A DNA stretch of 64,000 nt from Nocardiopsis alba DSM 43377 (GCF_000341225.1 NZ_ANAC01000019.1:62001-126000), one strand, 5' to 3'; positions 47,101-54,267 are shown, counted from the stretch's first letter. Program-made: numbers and translations. Notes: a model not told the origin generated them from the letters alone.

Positions 47101-47613
47101 ACCGAAACGGTGCTCGCTCCCTCCGAATCCCTCCAACCACTCGGCCGAACGAGGTCCGGGAGCGATGGTGCGTCCCATCGCCCAACCACAGGTGGCCAGG
47201 GCCTGAGTGCCGAGTAGGGCCTGGCCGTGTTCATCGATCTCGAACGCCGCCAAGGCCGCGTCCCCTCGGGGAACGCGCCCCTCTTGAGAGGGATCGGCCC
47301 CGAAGGCCCGGGTCAGGATCTCCTGGGTACGAGCCATGGGGAAGACGCCCAGGTAGACCGTGTGGCGACGGACCGTGTTCCGAGGAAGGGGACGTTGGAG
47401 CACGGGGTGCCCTCGCTCCCAAGGAAGGGGGCGGCCCGGTGCTACCTCGGAGACAGGGGTGTCGCTTCTCAGGTTCGGTCGATCCACCTTCTGCGGTTCG
47501 AACAGCTCCACCGCCCGCCAGAAGTCCACGATGCGAGCACGTTCCCGGTCGCCCCTGGCCACAGGTCCCCTCTTCCGCTCGAAACGCACGGACACGACCG
47601 GCCCGTGGAACAT
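44146..47613 (-). CDS. Large UPF1-like SF1 helicase (AAA_11/AAA_12) with internal coiled coil
   Basis: A 1,155-residue protein. An N-terminal domain of about 380 residues of unknown fold (IVDFWRAVELFEPQKVDRP) leads to Walker A NGPPGTGKTTLL. A long charged coiled coil (about residues 590-790, Arg/Glu-rich) is inserted in lobe 1. Walker B LLVDEAGQATPQQVVG and GDPLQLEPV follow, and lobe 2 ends with TSQGKEASVVVFV and LLNVAASRAKRRLYVIGD. It acts on DNA or RNA. Start choice is uncertain: ATG 47613 or GTG 47616 have weak sites, while GTG 47562 has AGAGGGG 4 nt before it. Codon third positions are less GC-rich than in its neighbours, suggesting horizontal acquisition. Confidence 0.82.
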   Translation of the reverse strand: MFHGPVVSVRFERKRGPVARGDRERARIVDFWRAVELFEPQKVDRPNLRSDTPVSEVAPGRPLPWERGHPVLQRPLPRNTVRRHTVYLGVFPMARTQEILTRAFGADPSQEGRVPRGDAALAAFEIDEHGQALLGTQALATCGWAMGRTIAPGPRSAEWLEGFGGSEHRFGELYDWLVAEPGPKPTRALLSLVDGGLITAPLVELWEAVRASLKASAEVAGSLSLSGVDLEVSASAETSIEGTEGRPAVADTGERGRVLSYRELEALSRVVSSLLGVEGHLALDIRIKSHAVHVKEHEAERERQEFLLAVMRGDTDLPTVPSMDVTDTPILNSFIAEDLVKVSSAVRKGDYGSALRAYLSSTDEVNALRRQDVRTEGAEAIHRVRPSLTPAGRWPAKDSHPLVLSQQIAVNTITASLGPSAGLFAVNGPPGTGKTTLLRDLVAQVVVDRARVLTRFTKPWEAFSGRIGWETDRGSVSFSRLHPDLAGFEIVVSSANNGAVDNVTKEIPARSAIDDRWSGADYFATIATTMLDEGQEAWGTLAAQLGNARNRRNFVNRFWWGNRPGRTRGEHGMRALLKKLHESDRADPRPAQERWRQAIVSFDKALRERDRLVAERVEAARLLDELPVALRRSQEAEDRRRVQETVVERSRAELSSAKKESEEAGEILREVESERSRHWRFKPGFWDVVFSLGRRLKEWQRIDERIIVRLRSAEERERECVRALEEKDRAHERAEIELDRVRELLRKAAALLATLESRVAAVERRWPGYVPVGELIDDDEKRELGAPWSDPELIRARTEVFLAALEAHEAFVRAVPGRMSKILHAATEAMSGNARGAKDEALREALRGLFLVVPVMSSTFASFARTFKAFDSESLGWLLVDEAGQATPQQVVGALWRSRRAVVVGDPLQLEPVTTLSTPAQEHLGRRFGVERRWIPARTSVQTLSDAVTPLGTLLERDEGEPLWVGSPLRVHRRCDEPMFSVSNSVAYGGMMVFGTPDRGASELPPSQWVHVPAAASNPVGHWRPAEGEGLEWLLTGLQAREHDMDDVFVLAPFKDVAEKLPGITRRYGVPFGRTGTIHTSQGKEASVVVFVLGGAPDREGAMDWAARTPNLLNVAASRAKRRLYVIGDHTAWSGRYHFQTLRTLLPRREEVVGG

Positions 47614-48144
47614 CACCCAACGTTGATACCAGTTGTGGGGCGGCGTTCCGGCATGAAAGAGGTAGGGGGAGGCCTTCTAGCGCGTGATGGCCGCATTCGG
47701 CCAGAGCAGTCACCGGAGAGAGGCCCTCATGATCCCCCGGCCTCCCAGCCTGGGCGATGTGATGACGTGTCCCGTCCGGAGGCCGATAGGGGCGGGCCGG
47801 GTCGCGCTTGGCGAGGATTCACCCTTGGTCGAGGTCAAGCCGTCCAACCGGGGTCTCGCCCGGTGAACGCGAGTCCCTGAGGTGTCCGACCATGTCGGGA
47901 AGGCCCACGGGCCCGTCGTTCTCCGTCCAAGGGGTGCTCGGTCCTCCTCCCTCGCTCAGAGGACGGAAGGAGGCGCACGGGAGGTGTGATGGAGTCGCCC
48001 CCTCGTGACCGGGGCCGGCGGGGGCAGGGGTGTGTGACACGGGGGTGGAGGGAGAGTCACCCGTGAGGTGATACCGTGTTCCGATCTCGTGGGCCACAGT
48101 GGTGGCGGCCCGTCCCCCTCGGGTCATCGACCCCCGGAGGCCCT
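47614..48144. other. Divergent intergenic region, no gene seen
   Basis: About 530 bp between the divergent helicase and Cys-rich genes. Several short open frames are present, but none has a ribosome site or family likeness. A small GGCCG/CGGCC stem lies near 47688. No promoter hexamers stand out. Confidence 0.4.
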
Positions 48145-48921
48145 GTGGCGCATAACCAGGCCTGTGCGAACGCCAGGAACCCCGGCTGCTCGTGTTCGGG
48201 TTGCGGAGGCAGCCTGCACGGGTGGCCGGGCCACCTGGATCTGGCGAACGAGTACCCGGAAGAGCGCGAGAGACGTTATGAACAGGCTTACCGGGAATGG
48301 TGCCGCGAGGTGGGCACCGAGGAACGGGAGCGCCGTCGACGACTGGCCTCGCCGACCGAGGGGATGCTCCACTCGGCCACCACGATGGCCAGGATCGACA
48401 TCGCAGGCCACCTGGCCGCCCGCCCCGCCACGGTGGCACGGATCAGAGAGCTCGGCCTCCGACTCAATACGCACGCCTTCGTCCACGTCCGAGTGGAGGC
48501 GCGTCGTCGCTCGGTCACCCGCCCCGAGACGGCGGACATCTCGCGGGTTCTGCCCGGACATTTCTGGTGTTCCCTGCTGACCGTGCTCGTGGAAGCCGCC
48601 GACCGGTGGGGGCGGGTGATCGACAAGGTGCCCGTGTACGCCCGCGAGCTTGTGGAGGAACGGACGCCACCGGGTTGGGGCGCGGCGCAGGAGGCGATCG
48701 CCGACACCGCCCTGGAGGCGGTGTGGCGTTGCGTGGTGGAACTTCTGGGGCTGCGTCCCCCGGAGGAACTCCTTCTGGTCATGCGGGTCCTGGCCCTCTT
48801 CGTCTGCCCTGATCCGGGCCGACATCCCGAGCTGCTGCGGGTCTGTCTGTCGCCGCTGCAACGCGGTGTTCTCCAGGAGACGACCACGATGCTCCTGCGA
48901 CAGAGTCTCGTCCGTCCGTAG
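48145..48921 (+). CDS. Unknown protein with N-terminal Cys/His (zinc-like) cluster
   Basis: A 258-residue protein starting at a GTG with a strong GGAGG site 4 nt upstream. Residues 7-30 carry Cys7, Cys15, Cys17, Cys20, His25 and His30 (pattern C-x7-C-x-C-x2-C-G-G-x2-H-G), a probable metal-binding knuckle. The remaining 220 residues are mainly helical and charged, with LVEAADRWGRVIDKVPVYAREL and a Leu-rich C-terminus. I recall similar Cys patterns in uncharacterised actinomycete proteins but can name no family. It is divergent from the helicase and convergent with the nucleosidase operon. Confidence 0.75.
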   Translation: MAHNQACANARNPGCSCSGCGGSLHGWPGHLDLANEYPEERERRYEQAYREWCREVGTEERERRRRLASPTEGMLHSATTMARIDIAGHLAARPATVARIRELGLRLNTHAFVHVRVEARRRSVTRPETADISRVLPGHFWCSLLTVLVEAADRWGRVIDKVPVYARELVEERTPPGWGAAQEAIADTALEAVWRCVVELLGLRPPEELLLVMRVLALFVCPDPGRHPELLRVCLSPLQRGVLQETTTMLLRQSLVRP

Positions 48922-48935
48922 AGGTCACGGTCCTC

Positions 48936-49412
48936 TCACCGTCCGAGGAGGGGTGACAGGTCGACGGAGGGGGCACCGGTGTACTCCACCCCGGGTTCGG
49001 GCGGGACGGGTTCGCCGGAGACCGCGTCGGTGCAGTGGGCGTCGAACATCTGGGCCTCGTCCAGGGGGATCAGCCCGGAACGGTCCACCCGCCAACCTCG
49101 GACGAGCCGGGTGGGGGAACGCCTCTCACCGTTCGGGCGGGGGAGGGCGTCGACGAGGGTGCGCACGACCAGGCCGGCCGGAGCCCCGCGGAGCAGGGCC
49201 AGATGGAGACGTTCCACGACCTCGGGCCGTTGGACGTCGAAGGTCCGGCCTCGCCGTTCGATGGTGGTGGTCATCGTATGACCGGTGTTCAGGGTGAGGA
49301 GATGGTGTCGCCCGGGCACGTCGCGGAGGAGGGTGCGGAGCAGCGTGTGCGCTGCGGCGGAGAGCATGTTCCCAGTCTGCGCCGCCGAAGCGGACCGGAT
49401 CGGGTTGTCCAC
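48936..49412 (-). CDS. Unknown small protein, last gene of the nucleosidase operon
   Basis: Up to 158 residues; GTG 49412 (9 bp after the upstream stop) or ATG 49367 (143 residues) could start it, and neither has a strong ribosome site. The sequence is soluble and mixed alpha/beta with no recognised domain: a segment LLTLNTGHTMTTTIERRGRTF, then LVRTLVDALPRPNGERRSP and SGLIPLDEAQMFDAHC. Position and spacing make it the fourth gene of the operon starting at 52806. The function is unknown. Confidence 0.6.
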   Translation of the reverse strand: MDNPIRSASAAQTGNMLSAAAHTLLRTLLRDVPGRHHLLTLNTGHTMTTTIERRGRTFDVQRPEVVERLHLALLRGAPAGLVVRTLVDALPRPNGERRSPTRLVRGWRVDRSGLIPLDEAQMFDAHCTDAVSGEPVPPEPGVEYTGAPSVDLSPLLGR

Positions 49413-49421
49413 AGGCCGGAT

Positions 49422-50093
49422 TCAGTCGATTTCCGGAGGGCCGGGGCGGGGCGGAACGCCGGCCCAGATGGCGGAGAAGAGCTCCGACACGACGTCGTAG
49501 AGGAGACCGGGGGCACGAAGGTAGAGGCAGGGGGAGTTCCTGCCGTGGTCGTGTCGTGAGTAGAAGGTCAGGTAGGCGGCCTGATCGGTGAGGACGATCC
49601 GGTGGGAGTGGGGAAGGTCGAACAGACGCAGCTCCATGTTCGGCCGTTTCCTTCCCACCTCGTCCAGATAGTCGATGTTGGCGCCGATCTGATCGCGCAA
49701 CAGGTGCTCGGTCACCCCCGGATCGGTGGTGCTCAGGGCTTCGGCGCGTTGTCGTAACCAGTGGCCGGAGCAGGTGTCGGGGTCGGGCAACAGCAGCTGT
49801 ACGGGGACGGGGCGCGCGGCCCCGGCGGACCAGAGCGGGGCGAACACGTCACGGGTGAGCGTGTTGCCCCGCCCTGTCAGGACCTTGACCCTGCGGGCCC
49901 GGGCCAGGTCCTCCGCCAGATCGGCCTCGGCGAGACGCTGTTCGCGGTACACGCGGTGGACACCGGTACCCGTGAGGCGCGCGAGCAGGGAGATCGCCCA
50001 CCACCGGGGGCGGGAGGCGCGGGCCCAGCCGAGCGCGCATACGAGGGCGGTGGCGAGGAGCGAGCTGAGTACACCGAGGCCGAAGGCGGTCAT
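49422..50093 (-). CDS. Membrane-anchored protein with possible PLD-like domain
   Basis: A 223-residue protein: one N-terminal TM (residues 4-22), a short basic segment, a charged helix (YREQRLAEADLAEDLARA), then a cytoplasmic alpha/beta domain. The pattern VKVLTGRGNTL, VQLLLPDPDTCSGHWLRQRAEAL, ELRLFDLPHSHRIVLTDQAAYLTFYSR and ELFSAIW resembles PLD-like domains found behind HTH or STAND regulators. No HxK catalytic pair is present, so a sensing or binding role is likelier than lipase activity. It lies 41 bp after the nucleosidase gene in the same operon. The domain name is tentative. Confidence 0.62.
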   Translation of the reverse strand: MTAFGLGVLSSLLATALVCALGWARASRPRWWAISLLARLTGTGVHRVYREQRLAEADLAEDLARARRVKVLTGRGNTLTRDVFAPLWSAGAARPVPVQLLLPDPDTCSGHWLRQRAEALSTTDPGVTEHLLRDQIGANIDYLDEVGRKRPNMELRLFDLPHSHRIVLTDQAAYLTFYSRHDHGRNSPCLYLRAPGLLYDVVSELFSAIWAGVPPRPGPPEID

Positions 50094-50134
50094 GTGATCC
50101 CCTCCATCAAGGGAGTGTCATCGTGGAGGCCCGG

Positions 50135-51064
50135 TCAGCACAGGTAGGGGAGCAGTTCCCGGGCGACGTGCGCGGCGTTGAACGCGGCCAGCTCGTGGTG
50201 GTCGTCGTTCTTCTCCTGGTCGGCGTTGTCGGAGATCCCCCGTACCACCACCCAGCCCGGGTTGGGGGAGGAGCTCACCGAGTTCTCCTGCCAGTACTGG
50301 CTCAGACCGCCGGACTCCATGTCGACCGCCAACACCTTGTCGTTGTAGTGCTTCAGGTAGCGACGCTCGTCGGCGTTGCGGTCGGCGATCACGGCCTCGC
50401 CCGATCCGACGAGACCGTGGAGCACCTCGAAGGTCCGCTTGCGGTGACCGTCGATCTGGCCCCGGATGCCGGCGGGGGAGCCGTGGTCGGTGAAGTAGGC
50501 GTTGACCGCGTGGACCATGCGCGCGGGGGTCTCCCGTTCCTCCCCTCGACGCTGTACGTCGTCGGCCTTGATCTTGCGGGAGTCGTAGTACACGATCCGG
50601 GTGGAGACGATCACGTTGCCGACCCGGGCGTCGACCGGGTCGAGTCCGCCACCGATCCCGACCAGGAGCCACAGGCGGGGGGAGTAGTGGTGGCGCAGGT
50701 GGTCCAGGGTGGACATCGTCGATCGTTGCCCGGGGCTGTGGGTGCGGGCGGCCACGACGGAGAGCGGCCCGCTCTCCGTCTCCACCGTGCCGGTGTTGAA
50801 GAAGAGGCCGTCGCGTCGTTCGCTTCGTTTCAGGCCGAAACGGTCGACCACCGCGCGCATCTCCTCCGGCAGGATCGTGACGACGCCGACGTCGGCGTGC
50901 CGTGATCCCTTCGGGTTCTCGATGCCCTCGGCCGGTGCCGAAGGGGTGGGGGCGATCCGTCGGTTGTCGACGTGGGCGCCGTCGCCGACGACGTTGCTGT
51001 TGTGGTTCTGACCTCCAAGGTTGACGATGCCGCTGTTGGTGCTCGGAAGATGGTTCGGGATCAT
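50135..51064 (-). CDS. PNP/UDP-family nucleosidase with N-terminal amyloid-like motif
   Basis: A 309-residue protein. Residues 9-33 are an Asn/Gly/Val-rich motif (NSGIVNLGGQNHNSNVVGDG core) almost identical to the C-terminus of the upstream membrane protein. After a Pro/Ala linker, residues about 55-305 are a phosphorylase/nucleosidase domain: VGVVTILPEEMRAVVD, LLVGIGGGLDPVDARVGNVI, VDMESGG (catalytic-type Glu) and VRGISDNADQEKND (base-recognising Asp). The ATG at 51064 overlaps the upstream stop (ATGA); an open frame further upstream is a shadow of that gene. PNP domains cleave N-glycosidic bonds; related immune effectors destroy ATP. Substrate here is unproven. Confidence 0.85.
   Translation of the reverse strand: MIPNHLPSTNSGIVNLGGQNHNSNVVGDGAHVDNRRIAPTPSAPAEGIENPKGSRHADVGVVTILPEEMRAVVDRFGLKRSERRDGLFFNTGTVETESGPLSVVAARTHSPGQRSTMSTLDHLRHHYSPRLWLLVGIGGGLDPVDARVGNVIVSTRIVYYDSRKIKADDVQRRGEERETPARMVHAVNAYFTDHGSPAGIRGQIDGHRKRTFEVLHGLVGSGEAVIADRNADERRYLKHYNDKVLAVDMESGGLSQYWQENSVSSSPNPGWVVVRGISDNADQEKNDDHHELAAFNAAHVARELLPYLC
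50962..51038. repeat. 77-bp direct repeat, copy A (nucleosidase N-terminus)
   Basis: This copy encodes the amyloid-like motif at the start of the nucleosidase. It matches copy B (51111-51187), 149 bp away, at 71 of 77 positions, including an uninterrupted identical run of about 47 bp. Identity at synonymous sites points to recent duplication or gene conversion. Confidence 0.9.
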
Positions 51065-52806
51065 GCCGCGTTTCCGTTCTGTCGGGGGCCGTTGTTCTGC
51101 TGGGGGGCGTGGTTCTCGACGTGGGCGCCGTCGCCGACGACGTTGCTGTTGTGGTTCTGACCACCGAGGTTGAGAATTCCGCTGTTGATGATCTGCGTCG
51201 CGCGGTCGTCGAACTCCGAGATGTCGACGCCTCGGGAGCACAGGAAGTCACTGGTGGCCTTGAGCAGTCGCCGCTCGATGTTCTTCATGTGGCCGAGGAG
51301 ACGGATCTTGTCGAGCTGGACCTTGTTCCACTCCTGGGCCTTCTCCTCGCGAATGCTGAGACGACTGGCGATGGAGACGTTCCGGGTGGGGGTCAGCGTC
51401 GGGTCCGGTCGGCGAGTGACGAGCCGCCTGGCCAGATGCCAGGGATAGGAGACGATCCGCGGGAGGCGCGTGACCTCGCGGGGCAGACGGGTCAGGGAGC
51501 CGAAGGCGGCCGAGAGGACGGCGCGTTTTCCGCTCTGGCCGTACTCGCCGCCCTTGCGGAAGTGGTCCGGTGTCCGTGTCAGCGCGCAGGCGGCGAAGAC
51601 CAGGCTGAGCGTGCGACCTCGGAGGCCGACCTGGAGGAGGACCGTGGCCATGAGTTCGGTCCCCGCGTCGGGAACGCTCACCTCGAGGAAGTGGTACAGG
51701 TTCGGGTCCTGGGAGTCGATGATCCGACGCATCGACGCCTTGTCGATCTTCCCTTTGAGCAGGGCGCGGTCGTCGGAGAGATCCGAGTCGGCCACGTACA
51801 CCCGGTCTCGGGCGTTCACGGGGAGGCGGACGTCCTCGTCGTCCCCACGGAGCTGGTCGACGGCCTCGCGCAGGTGGTCCACCAGCTCGTGGGGTTTGAA
51901 GGGCGGATAGCGGTGCTCTCGTAGGGAGAGGGGCTGGTCGTCGCTTCCGGGCCGCAGGAGCTGGATGGTCATGGGCGGGTTCCACTGGTGGATGAGCTCG
52001 CCCGCACCGATGAAGGGTGATTCGTCGCCGAAGAGCGTGAAGACGGAGCTCTCCTCGTCCTCCTTCCCCTTGTGCTCGGGACGGCGATAGACGACACAGG
52101 GGTGGTCCTGTTGTTCGGCCACGATCGTGGCGCGGGCGGAGAGCCTCTTCGGCCGGAGGGCCTCCTTCCGTTGGATCCCGTTGAGCCATATCTGGCGGAC
52201 GATCCCGACGAGGACCGTCACCACGAGGACGGCGCAGCCCCATCGGCCCGCGAGGATCGCCTGCGCGGGTGAACCGAAGCCCAGGCCGAGCATGAGGAAG
52301 GCGATGATGAGCGCCGCGATCCCGACGCGTTTGAGCTTGAGGGTCTCCTCTCGGACCCTCCAGTCCCCGGTCGAGGGGAGACGCAGGGGGCGTCGGCGGT
52401 GGAATCGACGCTTCTTCCCTCGACGGGGCGTCAGCGGGTCCTCGGTCCGGGAGATCTTCGCCGAAAGGGCGACTGCGCGGTCCAGGAGGTGGAGGAGGAA
52501 GAATCCGCCCACCATCAGCGCGGTCGTCACCGTATGTCCGAACAGGAACGGCACCGCGACCGAGCTCAGCAGGGACAGCCTCAGGAACGCGGTCAGATGG
52601 GCGGCCAGCCAGGCGTGGTGCATGACGGGTACGAGGTCGAACCCGTAGGAGGGGGCCACCCGCCGACGTGGGGCCGTGCAGACCTCCCGGATGACGAGAT
52701 CGCGAAAACCCTCGTCGACGTGGACACCGGCGCACAAGTGCCGTGTGGTGTTGAAGGGCCCGGATTCGGAGGTTCGCCGATCCGGGGGCGCGAGGAGGGT
52801 GGGCAT
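51061..52806 (-). CDS. Multi-spanning membrane protein with C-terminal amyloid-like motif
   Basis: A 581-residue protein, first gene of the operon. The N-terminal cytosolic part has HLCAGVHVDEGFRDLVIREV, then two TM pairs (about residues 62-110 and 160-205). A soluble domain of about 180 residues follows (YRRPEHKGKEDEESSVFTLFG ... DRVYVADSDLSDDRALLKG), then a moderately hydrophobic stretch near 385-412, and a helical region (EEKAQEWNKVQLDKIRLLGHMKNIERRLLK). It ends with the motif at about 540-563 (NSGILNLGGQNHNSNVVGDG) and an Asn/Gln-rich tail. ATG 52806 has AGGGA 6 nt upstream; the frame from 52848 would run through an operator. Family unnamed; a membrane sensor or executioner is inferred. 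Confidence 0.8.
   Translation of the reverse strand: MPTLLAPPDRRTSESGPFNTTRHLCAGVHVDEGFRDLVIREVCTAPRRRVAPSYGFDLVPVMHHAWLAAHLTAFLRLSLLSSVAVPFLFGHTVTTALMVGGFFLLHLLDRAVALSAKISRTEDPLTPRRGKKRRFHRRRPLRLPSTGDWRVREETLKLKRVGIAALIIAFLMLGLGFGSPAQAILAGRWGCAVLVVTVLVGIVRQIWLNGIQRKEALRPKRLSARATIVAEQQDHPCVVYRRPEHKGKEDEESSVFTLFGDESPFIGAGELIHQWNPPMTIQLLRPGSDDQPLSLREHRYPPFKPHELVDHLREAVDQLRGDDEDVRLPVNARDRVYVADSDLSDDRALLKGKIDKASMRRIIDSQDPNLYHFLEVSVPDAGTELMATVLLQVGLRGRTLSLVFAACALTRTPDHFRKGGEYGQSGKRAVLSAAFGSLTRLPREVTRLPRIVSYPWHLARRLVTRRPDPTLTPTRNVSIASRLSIREEKAQEWNKVQLDKIRLLGHMKNIERRLLKATSDFLCSRGVDISEFDDRATQIINSGILNLGGQNHNSNVVGDGAHVENHAPQQNNGPRQNGNAA
51111..51187. repeat. 77-bp direct repeat, copy B (membrane protein C-terminus)
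   Basis: The second copy encodes the motif at the end of the membrane protein. The reading frame is the same in both copies, so the repeat yields the same peptide in two different proteins. Confidence 0.9.
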
Positions 52807-52829
52807 ACCGTTCCCTGTCTCGAAGGGGG

Positions 52830-52850
52830 TTAAGGTCAACGAGACCATAA
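52830..52850. promoter_or_regulatory. NrtR-like operator 1
   Basis: A 21-bp near-palindrome: TTAAGGTC (52830-52837), five bases, then GACCATAA (52843-52850); only one outer position breaks symmetry. It lies 23 bp before the membrane protein start and resembles operator 2. GTC...GAC-centred palindromes are typical of NrtR-type regulators. Confidence 0.65.
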
Positions 52851-52863
52851 GTGGTCGATCGAG

Positions 52864-52884
52864 TTAAAGTCAATATGACCTTTA
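52864..52884. promoter_or_regulatory. NrtR-like operator 2
   Basis: TTAAAGTCA (52864-52872), three bases, then TGACCTTTA (52876-52884), with 7 of 9 symmetric positions. It is centred 34 bp from operator 1 and ends 10 bp before the regulator's GTG start, so it could serve autoregulation. The two sites align with each other at most positions. Confidence 0.65.
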
Positions 52885-52894
52885 GGGGGATGCG

Positions 52895-53611
52895 GTGGAC
52901 GACCGCTTGAAGAGGTCCGTCGGGGTGGAGTTGTCCCTGGTGACCGTGGACCTGGTGATCCTCACGATCCGTGAAGGAGAGGTCACGGTCCTGTTGGTGG
53001 AGAGGGGCGCGGAACCCTTCAAGGGGAGGGCGGCCCTGCCCGGTGGGCGAGTGCGGTCCGACGAGACCCTGGGCGAGGGGGCGCTGCGTGAACTCCGGGA
53101 GGAGACGGACATCGACGGGACCCGCCTCCACCTCGAGCAGCTGGGGGCCTACGGAGACCCCGGCCGTGATCCTCGAGGAAGGGTGGTCACCATCGCCTAC
53201 CTCGCGTTGGGGCCCGACCTTCCGGTGCCGAAAGGGGGGACGGACGCCGCGCACGCCTATTGGGCCCCGGTGGCGGAACTGCTCGCCTCCCCCGACACCC
53301 TGGCCTTCGACCACGCGCGCGTACTCGACGACGCCCTGGAACGGGTGCGGGAACGGTTGGAGTACACCACCGTGGCGGCGGCCTTCTGTCCCGAACCCTT
53401 CACCCTCGGAGATCTGAGGGAGGTCTACGAGGTGCTGTGGGGGCGTTCCCTCGACGCCAGCAACTTCCGGCGCAAGGTCACCAGGTCCGAGGGCTTCGTG
53501 GTGGACACCGGAGAACAGCGCCCTCAGGCCACGGGGCGCCCCGCCGTCCTGTACCGAAGAGGTCCGGCGCGGCTGCTCAGCCCGCCCTTCCTCCGACCCG
53601 GAACGGTGTGA
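52895..53611 (+). CDS. NrtR-type Nudix transcriptional regulator
   Basis: A 238-residue protein: an N-terminal Nudix domain and a C-terminal winged helix (about residues 150-225: YTTVAAAFCPEPFTLGDLREVYEVLWGRSLDASNFRRKV), the layout of NrtR, the ADP-ribose-sensing regulator of NAD metabolism. The Nudix box G-x5-E-x7-RE-x2-EE (GRVRSDETLGEGALRELREE) is intact apart from Asp at the late Gly. Ligand sensing and possibly hydrolysis therefore remain possible. GTG start with AGGGGGA 4 nt upstream. It is divergent from the nucleosidase operon with two palindromes between, and no NAD biosynthesis gene is adjacent. Confidence 0.87.
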   Translation: MDDRLKRSVGVELSLVTVDLVILTIREGEVTVLLVERGAEPFKGRAALPGGRVRSDETLGEGALRELREETDIDGTRLHLEQLGAYGDPGRDPRGRVVTIAYLALGPDLPVPKGGTDAAHAYWAPVAELLASPDTLAFDHARVLDDALERVRERLEYTTVAAAFCPEPFTLGDLREVYEVLWGRSLDASNFRRKVTRSEGFVVDTGEQRPQATGRPAVLYRRGPARLLSPPFLRPGTV

Positions 53612-53679
53612 TCCGGGCTCCGTGGTCTTCCATGCCCCGGAGGGGTTGATGTGGGGGAGGGCGGGGCATCACGGTCGGC

Positions 53680-54267
53680 ATGGGGGAACTGGTGCTGGTC
53701 AGGCATGGGCAGACCGAATGGAGCAGGACGGGACGGCACACCGGGCTGACCGACGTGCCGTTGACGGAGGAGGGGGAGCGGCAGGCGGCCTCGTTGCGTG
53801 CGCCGTTGGCGCGGAGGCGGTTCGCCCTGGTGGCGACCAGCCCGCTGGCACGGGCCGTCCGCACCGCCGAACTCGCCGGGTTGAAAGGCCCCGTCGTCCT
53901 GCCCGACCTGGTCGAATGGGACTACGGGGCCTATGAGGGCATCACCTCCGCCGAGATCCACGAGGGGCGTCCCGAGTGGGATCTGTGGACCGACGGGGTC
54001 CCGCCCGGAGACATCGACCATCCGGGGGAGGGCCCCGAGCAGGTGGCTGAGCGGGTCGATCGGGTCCTGGAGCGGGTCGTTCCGGTTCTGGAGGAGGGGG
54101 ACGTGGCGCTGGTCGCCCACGGCCACGTCCTGCGGGTCCTGACCGCGCGCCGTCTGGGTCTCCCTCCCGGCCGCGGGGCCCTGTTCCGTATGGAGACCGG
54201 GGCGCTGGGGGTGCTGGGCACCGAACACGGACGTCCGGTCCTCGGCGGGTGGAACCTCACCGGCTGA
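53680..54267 (+). CDS. Histidine phosphatase (phosphoglycerate mutase-like)
   Basis: A 195-residue acid-phosphatase-type enzyme of the CobC/PhoE-like group. The catalytic VRHGQTEWSRTGRHTGLTD motif, TSPLARAVRTAELAG, EWDYGAYEGITSAEI, and the second His in LVAHGHVLRVLTAR are present. It lies 68 bp after the NrtR-like gene and may share its transcript. The substrate could be a small phospho-metabolite. Distinct from the histidine phosphatase gene at 26789. Confidence 0.9.
   Translation: MGELVLVRHGQTEWSRTGRHTGLTDVPLTEEGERQAASLRAPLARRRFALVATSPLARAVRTAELAGLKGPVVLPDLVEWDYGAYEGITSAEIHEGRPEWDLWTDGVPPGDIDHPGEGPEQVAERVDRVLERVVPVLEEGDVALVAHGHVLRVLTARRLGLPPGRGALFRMETGALGVLGTEHGRPVLGGWNLTG

Noticed and set aside
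42000..54000. Prophage or integrative element in the accessory stretch
   Set aside because: No integrase, tRNA, attachment repeat, phage structural gene or transposase was found, although the helicase has atypical codon use.
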